Assembly (NCBI GenBank): GCA_021794535.1
Contig: JAJYQQ010000004.1
Location: 1-32,007 of the forward strand
DNA: 32,007 nucleotides
Direction: 5' to 3'
From: a bacterium
Lineage (GTDB): Bacteria; Patescibacteriota; CPR2; UBA1875; JAJYID01
In this document: one piece after another, positions 1-8,885 of the stretch
Layout: each line of letters opens with the position of its first letter
Position numbering within the stretch: position 1 is the stretch's first letter
Made by a program: the position numbers and the translations under genes
Notes under the pieces: generated by a model
Databases searched by the model: none
The model's input: the letters and a program-made list of their open reading frames with translations, nothing else
Told to the model about the DNA's origin: nothing

Positions 1-90
1 GGACTTGCAAACCTTTCCCTCTCGATTGAAACAGAGGAAGATGTGCTGCCGGGGATTCTGTCGAAAGCGGCAAAAGCGATGCAGAATTAG
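1..90 (+). CDS. 3' end of an unidentified gene
   Basis: An open frame runs from the window edge to a TAG at 88-90, giving 29 C-terminal residues that end in SKAAKAMQN. The tail is weakly reminiscent of the last helix of PLP-dependent enzymes such as cysteine desulfurases (a T-E-E-D-V segment followed by a helix), but it is far too short to assign. The gene lies on the same strand as its neighbours. The upstream part is outside the window, so no function is proposed. Confidence 0.5.
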   Translation, partial: GLANLSLSIETEEDVLPGILSKAAKAMQN

Positions 91-258
91 GCCCCTACCA
101 ATATACGAATTGTACAAATCTATGAATTCAACAAAGGTGGCACGGTGGAGATTCAAACAAAAGTAGTATAAACATCGGCATTAAATTAATATAATAAAGA
201 GAGAAATTGAACGGTACGTATTGGTAGATTGGTACAATTAGTAAATTAGTAGGCATAA
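91..258. repeat. Spacer with imperfect inverted repeat and possible -10 box
   Basis: The spacer carries CTACCAATA near 94-102 and its complement TATTGGTAG near 219-227, with related GTACAAT and ATTAGTA words beside both arms, so the transcript could fold into a long imperfect hairpin. A TATAAT hexamer lies near 191-196 and could start transcription of the next gene. No good Shine-Dalgarno sequence precedes the ATG at 259. No convincing gene is seen. Confidence 0.35.
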
Positions 259-1905
259 ATGGAACACAAAATATTATATCTGGAAATTGATGAGGAGATA
301 ACTTCCATCATAGACCGTTTGCGTAAAACTTCAGAAGCGGAAATTCATTTAGTGGTGCCGAAAGAAGCTGCTCTCATTCAGAGCATCGTCAATTTAAAAC
401 TCTTAAAAAGGCAGGCAGATAACTTAGGAAAACAGATTCAAATCATAACCCACGATAAGGTTGGCCGAAATCTGGCGGAGCAGGTGGGGCTGCACAGCGC
501 TTCAAGGGTTGGAGAAGAAATAAAAGTTCCGGCGAAGGAAGCCGCCGAAGAGGCCGAAAAAGAAATTCAGTTTAAGGAAAAGGAGCTGGTTGTAGCGGAA
601 ACGAAAGAAATAGTTTTCAAAAAAGGCGCGGTTATCGGCGATAAAGAAAAGCAGGCTGCGCAAGCGGCAAAGGAAGAGCCGGAAGAACGCGAACAGAAGG
701 ATGGGGAAAAGCCCGCAAAGAAGAAAAGAAGCAGCGACTTTCTGCCGAAGTTTCCGCACAAGAAGTTTGCCATCATTGTGGCAGCAGTCGTCCTGGCCCT
801 TGGAATTTTCCTTTATATATTTGTGCCGATGACAAATGTGAGGCTTAAAGTTGTTGCTCAGAAACAGGATTTGAAAACTGACTTCACGGTTGATAAGGGT
901 GCCAGCGGCATCAATCAGCCAGCAGGTACAATCCCCGGGGATTTGATATCGGTAAACCAAACTATTACCAAAAAATACCAGGCAACGGGTAAGAAAGAAG
1001 TTGGCACAAAAGCCACCGGCAGCGTTACCATTGCCAACACCTACAGCACTGTCTCGCAAACTCTTGTGGCGGGGACGAGGCTTGTATCAAACGGCTTAAC
1101 CTACAGAACACAGTCTGATGTCAACGTTCCCGGGTATGTCGACAACGGCGGAGGACCGGTGGCTGGAACGGCAAATGTCAGCGTAGCGGCGGACGCTCCC
1201 GGCGACCAATACAATATATCCTCAGGCACATTTAAAATACCCGGCTTTGCCGGCACGGCAGAATATGACAAAATGAACGGCACGGTTGCCTCGGCGATGA
1301 TTGGCGGGTCTTCAAAGCAGGTAACTGTTGTCAGCGCCACCGACATAGCCAATGCCGAAAGTTCTTTTACAAGTGACGCCAGAAGCGAAATAACAAAAGA
1401 CGGGCAGGATAAGCTGAAAAATAACGAAACATTAAATGACAAGGCACAGAAGATAACGGTTGGAACAATGTCTCTTTCAAACGCTTCCGGTGACCAAACC
1501 GACAACTTTACCGTGTCCGCGCCTGCCAGCTTTACCGGCCTTGCTTATAACAAAGACGATTTAAACAAAATGGCGTACGACAGTTTTAAGTCGAAAACGG
1601 GTCCGGGAAAGCAGATTCTGGAAGACAAACTGGACTCGGTAAATGTAACTTTAGATAATGTGGACCTGACCAAAGGAATTATTTCCGGTGAAGCCGATGC
1701 CAGCTTGCATCTTGGCGCCAAGCTCGATGAGGATCAGGTCAAAACATCCATTTCGGGAGACAGCCAGCAAAAAGCAGAAGATTATCTAAAGGGGCTTGAC
1801 GGAGTGAGCTCGGCAGAGCTTAGCTTTTTCCCGAGCTTTTTACATCAGGTTTCCAGAATCAAAAGCCACATTTACATAAAAACTGAGTTTGTGGAACAGC
1901 AATAG
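259..1905 (+). CDS. Membrane-anchored baseplate J-like protein
   Basis: 548 residues in three parts. Residues 1-82 form a compact alpha/beta region, including ITSIIDRLRKTSEAEIHLVVPKE, of the kind found at the start of many Patescibacteria surface proteins. Residues 85-165 are charged and rich in Lys, Glu and Ala. A single membrane segment spans about 170-190, followed by a large, presumably extracellular, beta-rich region. There, residues around 250-370 (GTKATGSVTIANTYS, then a Pro-Gly loop, then IPGFAGTAEY) match the pattern usually annotated as baseplate J-like in these bacteria. The name comes from phage tails, but nothing nearby is phage-like, so I infer a cell-envelope protein. Start ATG at 259, stop TAG. 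The exact role is unknown. Confidence 0.72.
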   Translation: MEHKILYLEIDEEITSIIDRLRKTSEAEIHLVVPKEAALIQSIVNLKLLKRQADNLGKQIQIITHDKVGRNLAEQVGLHSASRVGEEIKVPAKEAAEEAEKEIQFKEKELVVAETKEIVFKKGAVIGDKEKQAAQAAKEEPEEREQKDGEKPAKKKRSSDFLPKFPHKKFAIIVAAVVLALGIFLYIFVPMTNVRLKVVAQKQDLKTDFTVDKGASGINQPAGTIPGDLISVNQTITKKYQATGKKEVGTKATGSVTIANTYSTVSQTLVAGTRLVSNGLTYRTQSDVNVPGYVDNGGGPVAGTANVSVAADAPGDQYNISSGTFKIPGFAGTAEYDKMNGTVASAMIGGSSKQVTVVSATDIANAESSFTSDARSEITKDGQDKLKNNETLNDKAQKITVGTMSLSNASGDQTDNFTVSAPASFTGLAYNKDDLNKMAYDSFKSKTGPGKQILEDKLDSVNVTLDNVDLTKGIISGEADASLHLGAKLDEDQVKTSISGDSQQKAEDYLKGLDGVSSAELSFFPSFLHQVSRIKSHIYIKTEFVEQQ

Positions 1906-2133
1906 ACTTGGTTGGCGGGTTTATGGGTTAATTGGTGATTAGGTCATCATGGCTGTCATTCCGGCCAAGCCAGAATTAGTGCTTGGCTTGTTAATATGAG
2001 CGCGAGGTTTGCAATGAAAGGTTTGTTATTCCCGCAGAGGAGGGAATAACAGCGGTAAGATTCTAAATAGCGGTTAAGTGCGAAGCTCGTGATCGGGTAC
2101 AAAAAATTAATAGGATAAAATTACCGGCGAGAA
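1906..2133. repeat. Spacer with two hairpins and a -10-like box before ruvX
   Basis: Two perfect inverted repeats are visible. GCCAAGC pairs with GCTTGGC near 1965-1990. GTTATTCCC at 2025-2033 pairs with GGGAATAAC at 2042-2050. The second resembles the palindromic repeat family with GTCATTCC arms seen elsewhere in the window. No run of T follows either, so they are not clear terminators. TAAAAT near 2115-2120 lies about 14 bases before the ruvX ATG and may be its -10 element. Confidence 0.45.
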
Positions 2134-2562
2134 ATGATTAAAATTATTGGTCTGGATATCGGGGAGAAGAGAGTGGGCGTTGCCCTCAGTGAAGACAAGA
2201 GGTTTGCCTTTCCTTTGAAAACGGTTGCTGCGGAAAACATCGCAGACGAGATTTCAAGCCTTGCTAAGAGTGGCGGCATTGAAATTATTGTAGCCGGCCT
2301 TCCCAGAAATATAGACGGCACCCTTGGCTTTCAGGCGGATCGGATTAAGGCATTTGTGAACGAACATCTGGAAAAATACCTTAATATAATCGAGTATATT
2401 GACGAGACAGCGACCAGTATCGAGGCGGAAAATATTATGAAAAGAGAAGGCAAAGATCCGAGGAAAAATCCGGAACTAATCGATGCTTATGCGGCAAAAA
2501 TCATACTTGAAGATTATTTGCGCGAAAAGGGCGTTCAGGAAAAGGATAAAAATGTATTTTAG
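2134..2562 (+). CDS. ruvX: RuvX/YqgF pre-16S rRNA nuclease (Holliday junction resolvase-like)
   Basis: 142 residues, normal for the YqgF family of RNase H-fold nucleases, which mature the 5' end of 16S rRNA and resemble RuvC resolvases. The N-terminal strand IIGLDIGEKRVGVALS (residues 3-18) contains the signature GLDIGxKRVGVA with its catalytic Asp. The loop IVAGLPRNIDGTLG (around 52-65) is the family's second conserved block, usually GLPxNxDGT. YIDETATSIEAE supplies the conserved Glu-Thr segment, and the C-terminal DAYAAKIILEDYL gives the last acidic residue. The stop TAG overlaps the mltG start by 11 bases, so the two are translationally coupled. Confidence 0.93.
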   Translation: MIKIIGLDIGEKRVGVALSEDKRFAFPLKTVAAENIADEISSLAKSGGIEIIVAGLPRNIDGTLGFQADRIKAFVNEHLEKYLNIIEYIDETATSIEAENIMKREGKDPRKNPELIDAYAAKIILEDYLREKGVQEKDKNVF

Positions 2563-3601
2563 TAATTACCCCATACAGAAGGAAAAAAGATCCTTAATTT
2601 CGAAGAGAAATATTCTGATGTTTCTCTGCGCCTTTATAGTTTTGATTTTAGCGGCAGCGGGCCTGGCGGGCAGTTATGTTCATGCCGCTATTTATGATCC
2701 CGCCTCAAAAAGCGGCCAAACAGTCCATTTTACGGTTGCCCAAGGTGAGGGGACAAGGCAAATAAGCGAAAAACTAGAGAGGCAAAAGCTTATAAAAAGT
2801 TCCCTGGTTTTCATAGGCTACCTAAAATTCAAAGATAAGGGGGCGAAAATTCAAGTCGGCGATTATGCGCTAAAGAAAAATATGACGATGCTTCAGGTCA
2901 TCGATATGCTGACTGGAGGCGATGTGATTACGACAAAAATAACTATCCCCGAAGGCTGGACCGACACGCAGATTGAAAATGAGCTAATAAAAAAAGGCGT
3001 TACCACGGATGCCGGCTTCAAAAATGCCATTTCCCAAAAATACAATTACAGTTTTTTGAAAGAAAACCCAGCCGGCGATTTGCAGGGTTTTTTGTATCCC
3101 GACACTTATCTTTTGTCCTCCAAGCCGACCGCCAAAGAGGCGATTACGAAAATGCTGGACGAGTTTAAGCAAAAGGCAGATCCAGTGATCCGGGCAAAAC
3201 TAAGCAGTCAAAGCCTCACTTATTATCAAATATTGACGCTCGCATCCATTGTTGAGCGCGAGGTCCAAAGCAATACCGACAAAAAGATAGTCGCCGGTAT
3301 CTTTCTAAACAGGTTGAATAGCGATATGCCGCTTGGCTCCGATGCCACCATCCAGTTCATCCTCGGCAGCAACAAGCGAATTTTTTCAGACCAGGACATT
3401 GCCGTAGACTCGCCCTACAATACTTATATAAACAAGGGCCTGCCGCCGGGTCCGATTGCCAATCCCAGTCTGGAGTCGATTGAAGCGGTCTTAAATCCGA
3501 CCAAAACGGATTATTTCTACTTCTTCACCGGCAAAGATGGCAAAACGTATTTTTCAAAGACACAGGAAGAACATGACGCCCTAAAGGCAAAATACTTATA
3601 A
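2552..3601 (+). CDS. mltG: MltG-like endolytic murein transglycosylase
   Basis: 349 residues when started at ATG 2552, which follows GGATAAAA and sits inside the end of ruvX. An in-frame ATG at 2483 would overlap ruvX by 80 bases and is less likely. One membrane segment lies at about 20-41, followed by an extracellular part. The YceG fold is clear. The motif ASIVEREV contains the catalytic Glu, about residue 235, and is followed by VAGIFLNRL, MPLGSDATIQ, YNTYINKGLPPGPIANPS and a C-terminal DYFYFF/HDALKAKYL block. MltG cleaves nascent glycan strands at the membrane and is thought to set their length. Pairing of ruvX with mltG is common in bacteria. No promoter separates the two genes. Confidence 0.94.
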   Translation: MYFSNYPIQKEKRSLISKRNILMFLCAFIVLILAAAGLAGSYVHAAIYDPASKSGQTVHFTVAQGEGTRQISEKLERQKLIKSSLVFIGYLKFKDKGAKIQVGDYALKKNMTMLQVIDMLTGGDVITTKITIPEGWTDTQIENELIKKGVTTDAGFKNAISQKYNYSFLKENPAGDLQGFLYPDTYLLSSKPTAKEAITKMLDEFKQKADPVIRAKLSSQSLTYYQILTLASIVEREVQSNTDKKIVAGIFLNRLNSDMPLGSDATIQFILGSNKRIFSDQDIAVDSPYNTYINKGLPPGPIANPSLESIEAVLNPTKTDYFYFFTGKDGKTYFSKTQEEHDALKAKYL

Positions 3602-3800
3602 TTTTAATCTGTTATTCCTGCCCGCCAAGGGTCGGGCAACATTCGGCGGCCTGACTGTTGCAAGCAGGGAATCAATTTTTTGTCATTCCGGGCTCCGACC
3701 CGGAATCCAGTTCCAATGTCATTCCCGCACTGAATTAAAGTCAGCATAAACTCCGGCGGCCTGCCTGCCGGCAGGCAGGGAATCCATTCTTTAAATATGT
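3602..3800. repeat. Palindromic repeats downstream of mltG
   Basis: A gene-free stretch of nested palindromes. One family member with GTCATTCC and GGAATCCAG arms occupies 3682-3710, with an inner stem around the word GACC. A 20-base perfect palindrome, CCTGCCTGCCGGCAGGCAGG, lies just before 3780. The same GCCGGCAGGCAGG word recurs near 16565, 16975 and 23570. These are short dispersed repeats, not genes. The small open frames crossing them are chance. Confidence 0.7.
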
Positions 3801-3972
3801 TCTGCTTTTTTAGAAAAAGCAGAGGCAAAAATCGCGGCTTAAACGGCTTCTCAAAATATCGTTTGAAGATTCGCTCATATTTGAAAAATGACAACAAGCC
3901 GATACCGGAAGTCATCTTTTCAAATGTTCGCTCATCTCCTCACTCTTTTTTCGAACCGATAGCCGCAGAAGA
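3801..3972 (+). repeat. Structured intergenic repeat, copy 1
   Basis: Begins with the hairpin CTGCTTTTT/AAAAAGCAG, followed by the box AGGCAAAAATCGCGGCTT. A central long hairpin pairs TTTGAAAA around 3880 with TTTTCAAA around 3916-3923, and also ATGAC with GTCAT. The outer stem pairs GCGGCT (3834-3839) with AGCCGC (3961-3966). Related copies lie at 18614, 24986 and 26004, always in spacers and in the same orientation as the genes. The function is unknown; an RNA element or an old miniature transposon are both possible. Confidence 0.65.
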
Positions 3973-3998
3973 GATGCCGTTTCTCTGAGTGTTTTGAA

Positions 3999-4049
3999 TA
4001 AACAAGGACATTCCTTGCTTTCGCATTTTGCAAGGTGTGTCCTTGTTTA
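3999..4049 (+). terminator. Two-part hairpin with conserved core, copy 1
   Basis: TAAACAAGGACA (3999-4010) pairs perfectly with TGTCCTTGTTTA (4038-4049). Inside this, CCTTGC pairs with GCAAGG across a TT/TG internal loop. A-rich and T-rich flanks on both sides suit a terminator, possibly working in both directions. Near-identical hairpins occur at 18892-18942 and 29696-29745, and the outer-stem differences are compensated. It lies 151 bases before the next gene. Confidence 0.7.
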
Positions 4050-4154
4050 TGAATGGAATTATGGAGAAAAGATCAAAAGAGAATTTTTGGGGCCGTTGCC
4101 GCAGGAGATTATTGAGTTTTTTATGATAAAACCCGGTTTTCAAGAACGTTTCGA

Positions 4155-4183
4155 TTGACAAAGAGGATATGGTTTTGTATACT
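4155..4183 (+). promoter_or_regulatory. Sigma-70-type promoter for the LysM/CHAP gene
   Basis: TTGACA at 4155-4160 and TATACT at 4178-4183 are separated by exactly 17 bases, close to the ideal housekeeping promoter. Transcription would start near 4190 and give a leader of about 17 bases containing AGAGGT just ahead of the ATG at 4207. Confidence 0.75.
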
Positions 4184-4206
4184 ACACACTGTCTTTAAGA
4201 GGTAAT

Positions 4207-5364
4207 ATGATACCCGATAATCACAAAAACAGGCTTGGCTACTCAGGTGTTTCGGAGTCGGGCCGTAGGAATAGGAAATTTCTTAGCTTTATTTTTAAAA
4301 AGGATTGGACGATAGCCAGGGCTCGTGATGCCAGAGGTATTTTTAAACGTTCCACCAGGCGGTTCTCGCATTATGCCATAATGTTCATATTCCTTTTGGT
4401 TTTGGTGCTTGGCATCTTTGCCCGGCCGGGGACCAGGGAAACAAACAACCCGTATCTTTTCCAGAAAGCCGACGAAGAGGTCAATCAGGTAACCTACGCT
4501 CAGTCGGTGGCAACTATTGCCGGCATAGTAGACCCAAAAATAGGGCAGCAGGCATTTGACATCGCCTCAAAGCAGGAAACAGCTCCGGTGCTGGCGATGG
4601 CGGGAGATAACTTCATTGCCAATTCGGCCTTGTCCGAGACGAGACAATCCACCGATAAGCCCAAAAATGACATTCAGTGGTACATAGTCAAAGACGGAGA
4701 CACCCTCTCAACTATCGCAAATGCCTTTGGCTTGACTACCGATACGCTCAGGTGGGCGAACAACATAAATGATCCCGACTCTGTGAAGCCTGGATGGAAG
4801 TTGGTTATACCGCCGACAGTCGGCGTCCTCTATACCGTTAAAGACGGCGATACGCTCGACACCATCGCTTCGCAGTTTAGTTCCACCAAAGCCGTTATAG
4901 TCGCCCAAAATGACTTGTATGGCGAGAACATAAAGCCCGGAATGATGGTAATGATACCCGATGGGGTAGGTCCCGCTATTCCTGCGCCGGCTCCCGCGCC
5001 TGCGCCAACGGCAGTGGCAGACGCATCTTCACAAGAAGGGACGTATTACTCGGGTTCAAGCTACAACAGGTTCCCGTACGGCTGGTGCACATGGTATGTT
5101 GCGAGCCGAAGAAATGTGCCTTGGAGCGGCAATGCGAAAGATTGGTATTGGAATGCCGCCTCGATGGGCTATTCGGTCGGTCGCACGCCAGCTCCGGGGG
5201 CGATTATGGTAAGCGCCGAGTCCGGCTGGGGCCATGTGGCATATGTAGAGAGCGTTAGCGGAAATTCGTTTACAGTTTCCGAGATGAATTATAATGGCTG
5301 GGGTGTGGTTGACCAAAGGACTGTTAGCGCGGGCTCAGTCCCGCTGATCGGATTTATATACTAG
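4207..5364 (+). CDS. Membrane-anchored LysM-LysM-CHAP peptidoglycan hydrolase
   Basis: 385 residues. A basic N-terminus is followed by one membrane segment at about 55-72. Two LysM glycan-binding repeats follow: about 158-202 (WYIVKDGDTLSTIA...) and 209-250 (YTVKDGDTLDTIA...). An Ala-Pro linker (about 258-270) leads to a C-terminal CHAP domain from about 285 to the end. The CHAP nucleophile is Cys294 in GWCTWYV, and the general base is likely His343 in WGHVAYVE. CHAP enzymes are amidases or endopeptidases that cut peptide stems. The protein probably acts outside the membrane in wall remodelling or cell separation. It has its own strong promoter and a Shine-Dalgarno, and follows a long repeat-filled spacer, so it is transcribed alone. 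Stop TAG. Confidence 0.9.
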   Translation: MIPDNHKNRLGYSGVSESGRRNRKFLSFIFKKDWTIARARDARGIFKRSTRRFSHYAIMFIFLLVLVLGIFARPGTRETNNPYLFQKADEEVNQVTYAQSVATIAGIVDPKIGQQAFDIASKQETAPVLAMAGDNFIANSALSETRQSTDKPKNDIQWYIVKDGDTLSTIANAFGLTTDTLRWANNINDPDSVKPGWKLVIPPTVGVLYTVKDGDTLDTIASQFSSTKAVIVAQNDLYGENIKPGMMVMIPDGVGPAIPAPAPAPAPTAVADASSQEGTYYSGSSYNRFPYGWCTWYVASRRNVPWSGNAKDWYWNAASMGYSVGRTPAPGAIMVSAESGWGHVAYVESVSGNSFTVSEMNYNGWGVVDQRTVSAGSVPLIGFIY

Positions 5365-5450
5365 GATTGTGACTTGTGGTTGTTTATGGGGACTTATTGT
5401 TTTACAATTAATTTCTCCAGCCACTGTTTAAGTAACTAGGAGCTACAAAG

Positions 5451-6749
5451 ATTTTTTGCGATGAAGCGACAATCAAACTGGCGGCGGGCAAGGGCGGCGA
5501 CGGCCTTGTCAGTTTTTTGCATGAGAAATTTAAGGCGAAAGGCGGACCTGACGGCGGAGACGGAGGAAACGGCGGAAGTGTGTATCTTGTTTCAAGCGCC
5601 AGTATGAACACATTGTATAATTATAAAACCAAAAGGCACTTAAGCGCCGAAAACGGGGAGAATGGCAAACGATATAAAAAGCATGGCGCAAACGGTGAAG
5701 ATTTATATGTAAATGTGCCCATCGGAACGCAGGCGTATGACGATGAAACGGGGCGGAAACTCTTTGATTTCACTGAAAAAGGCCAGGTTTTTTTGGCGGC
5801 AAAGGGCGGTGAGGGCGGATATGGCAACGCTCACTTTGTTTCATCGGTCAGGCAGGCGCCGCAGGTCGCGGAGCTTGGGGAGCCGGGCGAGGAGAAGGAT
5901 ATTCGCCTGGAGCTCAAGCTGATCGCTGATGTTGGGCTGGTCGGCCTTCCAAATGTCGGAAAGTCAACATTTCTATCCGTGGTCTCGGCCGCCAAGCCGA
6001 AGATCGCCGATTATCCCTTTACAACCCTTATTCCAAATCTCGGAGTAGTCGGCGGCGAGGATTACGGCATCAAAGGATTTAGCTTTACTATTGCTGACAT
6101 CCCGGGATTGATCGAAGGCGCGTCATACGGCAAGGGTTTGGGTGATGAGTTTTTGAAGCATGTCGAAAGAACGGGGGTTTTGGTCCATTTTATCGATGCA
6201 AACTCTGGGGATTACGCAAAGAATTTTAAGGATATCAATAATGAACTCAAGATTTTCAATAAGGATTTGATTCGGAAGCCTCAAATCATTGTGCTGACCA
6301 AGAATGATGTGGCGGAGGGTATCGAAAAGAAATTAAAAGAGCTAGAGCTGGACTTAAAAAAGGAAAAGAAAGTCAAGATTATAAACAAAAAACCACTACT
6401 AATTTCTGCAGTGACTCATAGCGGCGTCAAGGAATTAATCTCGCTGATTGCCCAAACTCTGGAAAAGCATCAGCCGGAAAAAATAGAAGCGGAGAAAGAA
6501 GAAAGGAAAGTTTTCACAGCAGAAGATATTGTCGGCGATAGCTTTCAAGTCAAGAATGAAGATGGCAAATACATTATTATCGGCAGGAAGATAGAGCGCT
6601 TTGCCAGGAAGACCGATTTTTCGAGCATCCACTCAACAGCGAGATTGTTGGATATTATGAACAAAATGGGTATACTGAAGGAGCTGGAGAAACGTGGCGC
6701 GGCAACGGGCAGCGAATTAGAAATTGGCGGAAAGAAATTTAAGTTATAA
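5451..6749 (+). CDS. obg: GTPase Obg (CgtA), apparent AUU start
   Basis: 432 residues when started at ATT 5451. The family N-terminus is M-F-x-D-E-[AV]-x-I; the codons from ATT give (M)FCDEATIKLAAGKGGDG, which fits exactly. AGGAG lies 8 bases upstream and an in-frame TAA at 5433 blocks any earlier start. The next usable start, TTG 5517, would delete the first conserved block. The Obg fold with Gly-rich loops (GGPDGGDGGNGG) comes first. The G domain follows with GLPNVGKST (about 165-173), the DIPGLIEG switch, TKND and a final SAV motif. The C-terminal OCT domain ends in IGGKKFKL. Obg acts in 50S ribosome assembly. AUU starts are known from infC, where they allow IF3-dependent control; such control here is inference. 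Confidence 0.93.
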   Translation: MFCDEATIKLAAGKGGDGLVSFLHEKFKAKGGPDGGDGGNGGSVYLVSSASMNTLYNYKTKRHLSAENGENGKRYKKHGANGEDLYVNVPIGTQAYDDETGRKLFDFTEKGQVFLAAKGGEGGYGNAHFVSSVRQAPQVAELGEPGEEKDIRLELKLIADVGLVGLPNVGKSTFLSVVSAAKPKIADYPFTTLIPNLGVVGGEDYGIKGFSFTIADIPGLIEGASYGKGLGDEFLKHVERTGVLVHFIDANSGDYAKNFKDINNELKIFNKDLIRKPQIIVLTKNDVAEGIEKKLKELELDLKKEKKVKIINKKPLLISAVTHSGVKELISLIAQTLEKHQPEKIEAEKEERKVFTAEDIVGDSFQVKNEDGKYIIIGRKIERFARKTDFSSIHSTARLLDIMNKMGILKELEKRGAATGSELEIGGKKFKL

Positions 6750-6895
6750 AATAAATAAGAATTTTGAATCATTGAATAGCAGAATTTTGAATGGGCATTT
6801 GGAATACTAAAATTTCGGACAATGCATAAACGTAATATTCTTCATTCTCATTCCACTATTCGATTATTCCAGATTCTAAATTCAGGAGTTTGATT

Positions 6896-8725
6896 ATGTG
6901 CGGAATAGTCGGTTATGTTGGCAAAAAAAATGCTGAGAACACACTGCTCGAAGGCCTGAAAAGGCTTGAATATCGCGGTTATGATTCCTCGGGCATTGCT
7001 ATTGTGAAAAACGGAAAAATTACTTCAAAGAAAGCTGTCGGGAAGATTATTAACCTTGAAAACCTACTCAGTGGTAAAAATCTGGATGCGCGCATCGGCA
7101 TCTCGCACACAAGGTGGGCGACTCACGGAAAACCGACCGAGGAAAATGCCCACCCTCATTTAAGCTGTGATGGCAATCTTGCAGTAGTGCATAACGGAAT
7201 AATTGAGAATTACCAGACTTTGCGCGAAGAGCTAAAGAAAAAAGGCCATAAATTTCTTTCCCAGACAGACTCGGAGGTCTTGGCGCATTTGATTGAAGAG
7301 TTCTATGAAAAAAAAGATTTGAAACATGCGGTTTGCGAGGCATTGAAACTGGTTGAAGGAACTTATGGCATCACCGCCATCGCAAATGATAATTCCGATG
7401 AAATTATAGCGGCCCGCAAAGGTAGTCCGCTGGTCTTGGGCATTGGCGATAATGAGAACTTCATTGCTTCCGACGTGGCGGCGATTTTGGGCTATACCAA
7501 GCAAGTCGTTTACCTAAATGATGGCGAAATCGCTAGAGTTACCAAGGATAACTTTGAAATAACTGATCTCGATGACAGAAAAATAGATTGCGAGATTAGC
7601 AAAATAGACTGGACGCTTGAGGAGTCGCAAAGGGGCGGCCACGATCACTTTATGCTAAAGGAAATAATGGAACAGCCAAGGGTCATCGTCGACTCCACTC
7701 GCGGACGGTTGTTGCCCGAGGAAGGGACGGTGAGGCTTGGGGGCCTGGAAGATGTTGAAGCTAAGCTCAGAAAGATCGAAAGAATTATCATTATCGCCTG
7801 CGGAACGGCTAGGTATGCCGGTTTAATCGGCGAATATATGATGGAAGAATACGCCGAAATATCGGTCGAGGTGGAGTTTGCGTCCGAGTTTCGATATCGA
7901 AAGCCGATTTTGGACGAGAAAACCGCCGTGCTTGCCGTAAGCCAGTCCGGGGAGACGGCCGATACTTTGGCGGCTATTCGCGAAGCCAAAAGAAAAGGAG
8001 CCTTGACGCTTGGCATTGTAAATGTGGTCGGCTCAACTATCGCCCGAGAGACAGACGCCGGCGTTTACAACCATGCCGGACCGGAGATAGCCGTTGCCTC
8101 GACCAAAGCCTTCACTTCCCAGTTAGTTGTCTTGACCCTGATGGCCGTTTTGCTTGGCAGACAGAGAAAGATGTCGGAAGTGACCGGCAGGCGTATCATT
8201 GAGGAAATAGAAACGCTGCCTAAAAAAATTGAAAAAATTTTGAAATCCGCGGACAAGATAAAAAAATTGGCGAAAAAATATGCGGATTATCCAAATTTTA
8301 TGTATTTGGGCAGAAAATATTGTTTTCCGCTGGCAGAAGAGGGCGCCTTGAAATTGAAGGAAATTTCATACATTCATTCCGAGGGCTTTGCGGCCGGGGA
8401 AATGAAGCACGGCTCCATCGCCCTGATTGACGAGAATTTTCCTGTTTTTGCCATAGCGCCAAAGGACAGCGTTTATGAGAAAAATATTTCAAACATCGAA
8501 GAGATTCTCGCCAGGAAGGGGAAAATCATTATTCTAACCACGGAAGGAAATAAAGAAGCCGAGAAGATCGCCGATGATGTCATCTACATCCCCAAAACCC
8601 TGGAAATGCTCACCCCGATCCTTGGCGTTGTGCCGCTACAGCTTTTTGCTTACTATATTGCTTCATATAAAGGGCTGGATGTCGATAAGCCGAGAAATCT
8701 GGCCAAATCAGTTACGGTGGAGTAG
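6896..8725 (+). CDS. glmS: Glutamine--fructose-6-phosphate aminotransferase (isomerising)
   Basis: 609 residues, the standard GlmS length. ATG 6896 is chosen over the in-frame TTG at 6890 because it leaves Cys directly after Met (MCGIVGYVG), and that Cys must become the N-terminal nucleophile. AGGAG lies 7 bases upstream. The glutaminase domain (1 to about 220) shows HTRWATHG and NGIIENY. Two SIS sugar-isomerase domains follow, with SQSGETADT around 345 and a conserved Lys near the C-terminal KSVTVE. The enzyme makes glucosamine-6-phosphate for peptidoglycan, which fits the cell-wall genes upstream. There is no sign of the glmS ribozyme in the short AT-rich leader. Stop TAG. Confidence 0.97.
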   Translation: MCGIVGYVGKKNAENTLLEGLKRLEYRGYDSSGIAIVKNGKITSKKAVGKIINLENLLSGKNLDARIGISHTRWATHGKPTEENAHPHLSCDGNLAVVHNGIIENYQTLREELKKKGHKFLSQTDSEVLAHLIEEFYEKKDLKHAVCEALKLVEGTYGITAIANDNSDEIIAARKGSPLVLGIGDNENFIASDVAAILGYTKQVVYLNDGEIARVTKDNFEITDLDDRKIDCEISKIDWTLEESQRGGHDHFMLKEIMEQPRVIVDSTRGRLLPEEGTVRLGGLEDVEAKLRKIERIIIIACGTARYAGLIGEYMMEEYAEISVEVEFASEFRYRKPILDEKTAVLAVSQSGETADTLAAIREAKRKGALTLGIVNVVGSTIARETDAGVYNHAGPEIAVASTKAFTSQLVVLTLMAVLLGRQRKMSEVTGRRIIEEIETLPKKIEKILKSADKIKKLAKKYADYPNFMYLGRKYCFPLAEEGALKLKEISYIHSEGFAAGEMKHGSIALIDENFPVFAIAPKDSVYEKNISNIEEILARKGKIIILTTEGNKEAEKIADDVIYIPKTLEMLTPILGVVPLQLFAYYIASYKGLDVDKPRNLAKSVTVE

Positions 8726-8885
8726 AGTGAGGAAATTGGGTAAATGGGAATTAGGCGGCCAGATGCCAATGTCGTTTATTAGAAGGATTCTTGTTTTGAA
8801 CATTTAATCATTAGGATTTGGTTGCCTGCCCGCCGGCGAGGCAGGGAAATTGTGAATTTTGAATTTCAAATTAGTAATTGTTAAT
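8726..8885. repeat. AT-rich spacer with GCCTGCC/GGCAGG palindrome
   Basis: A degenerate palindrome (GCCTGCCCGCCGGCGAGGCAGG, written as two arms GCCTGCC and GGCAGG) lies near 8824-8846. It is followed by AT-rich sequence of the AATTTTGAATTTCAAATTAG type that recurs in many spacers here. No gene or terminator is evident between glmS and the tRNA. Confidence 0.5.

Noticed and set aside
259-1905. Prophage tail gene
   Set aside because: The protein has a membrane anchor and cytoplasmic region, and no phage genes are nearby; the baseplate label is only a domain resemblance.
3604-3988. Open frames of 60-100 residues in the mltG-LysM spacer
   Set aside because: They run through palindromes and the structured repeat, have no ribosome sites and no protein-like pattern.
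6750-6895. glmS ribozyme or riboswitch ahead of glmS
   Set aside because: The leader is short and AT-rich, without the conserved ribozyme core; only AT-rich repeat words are seen.
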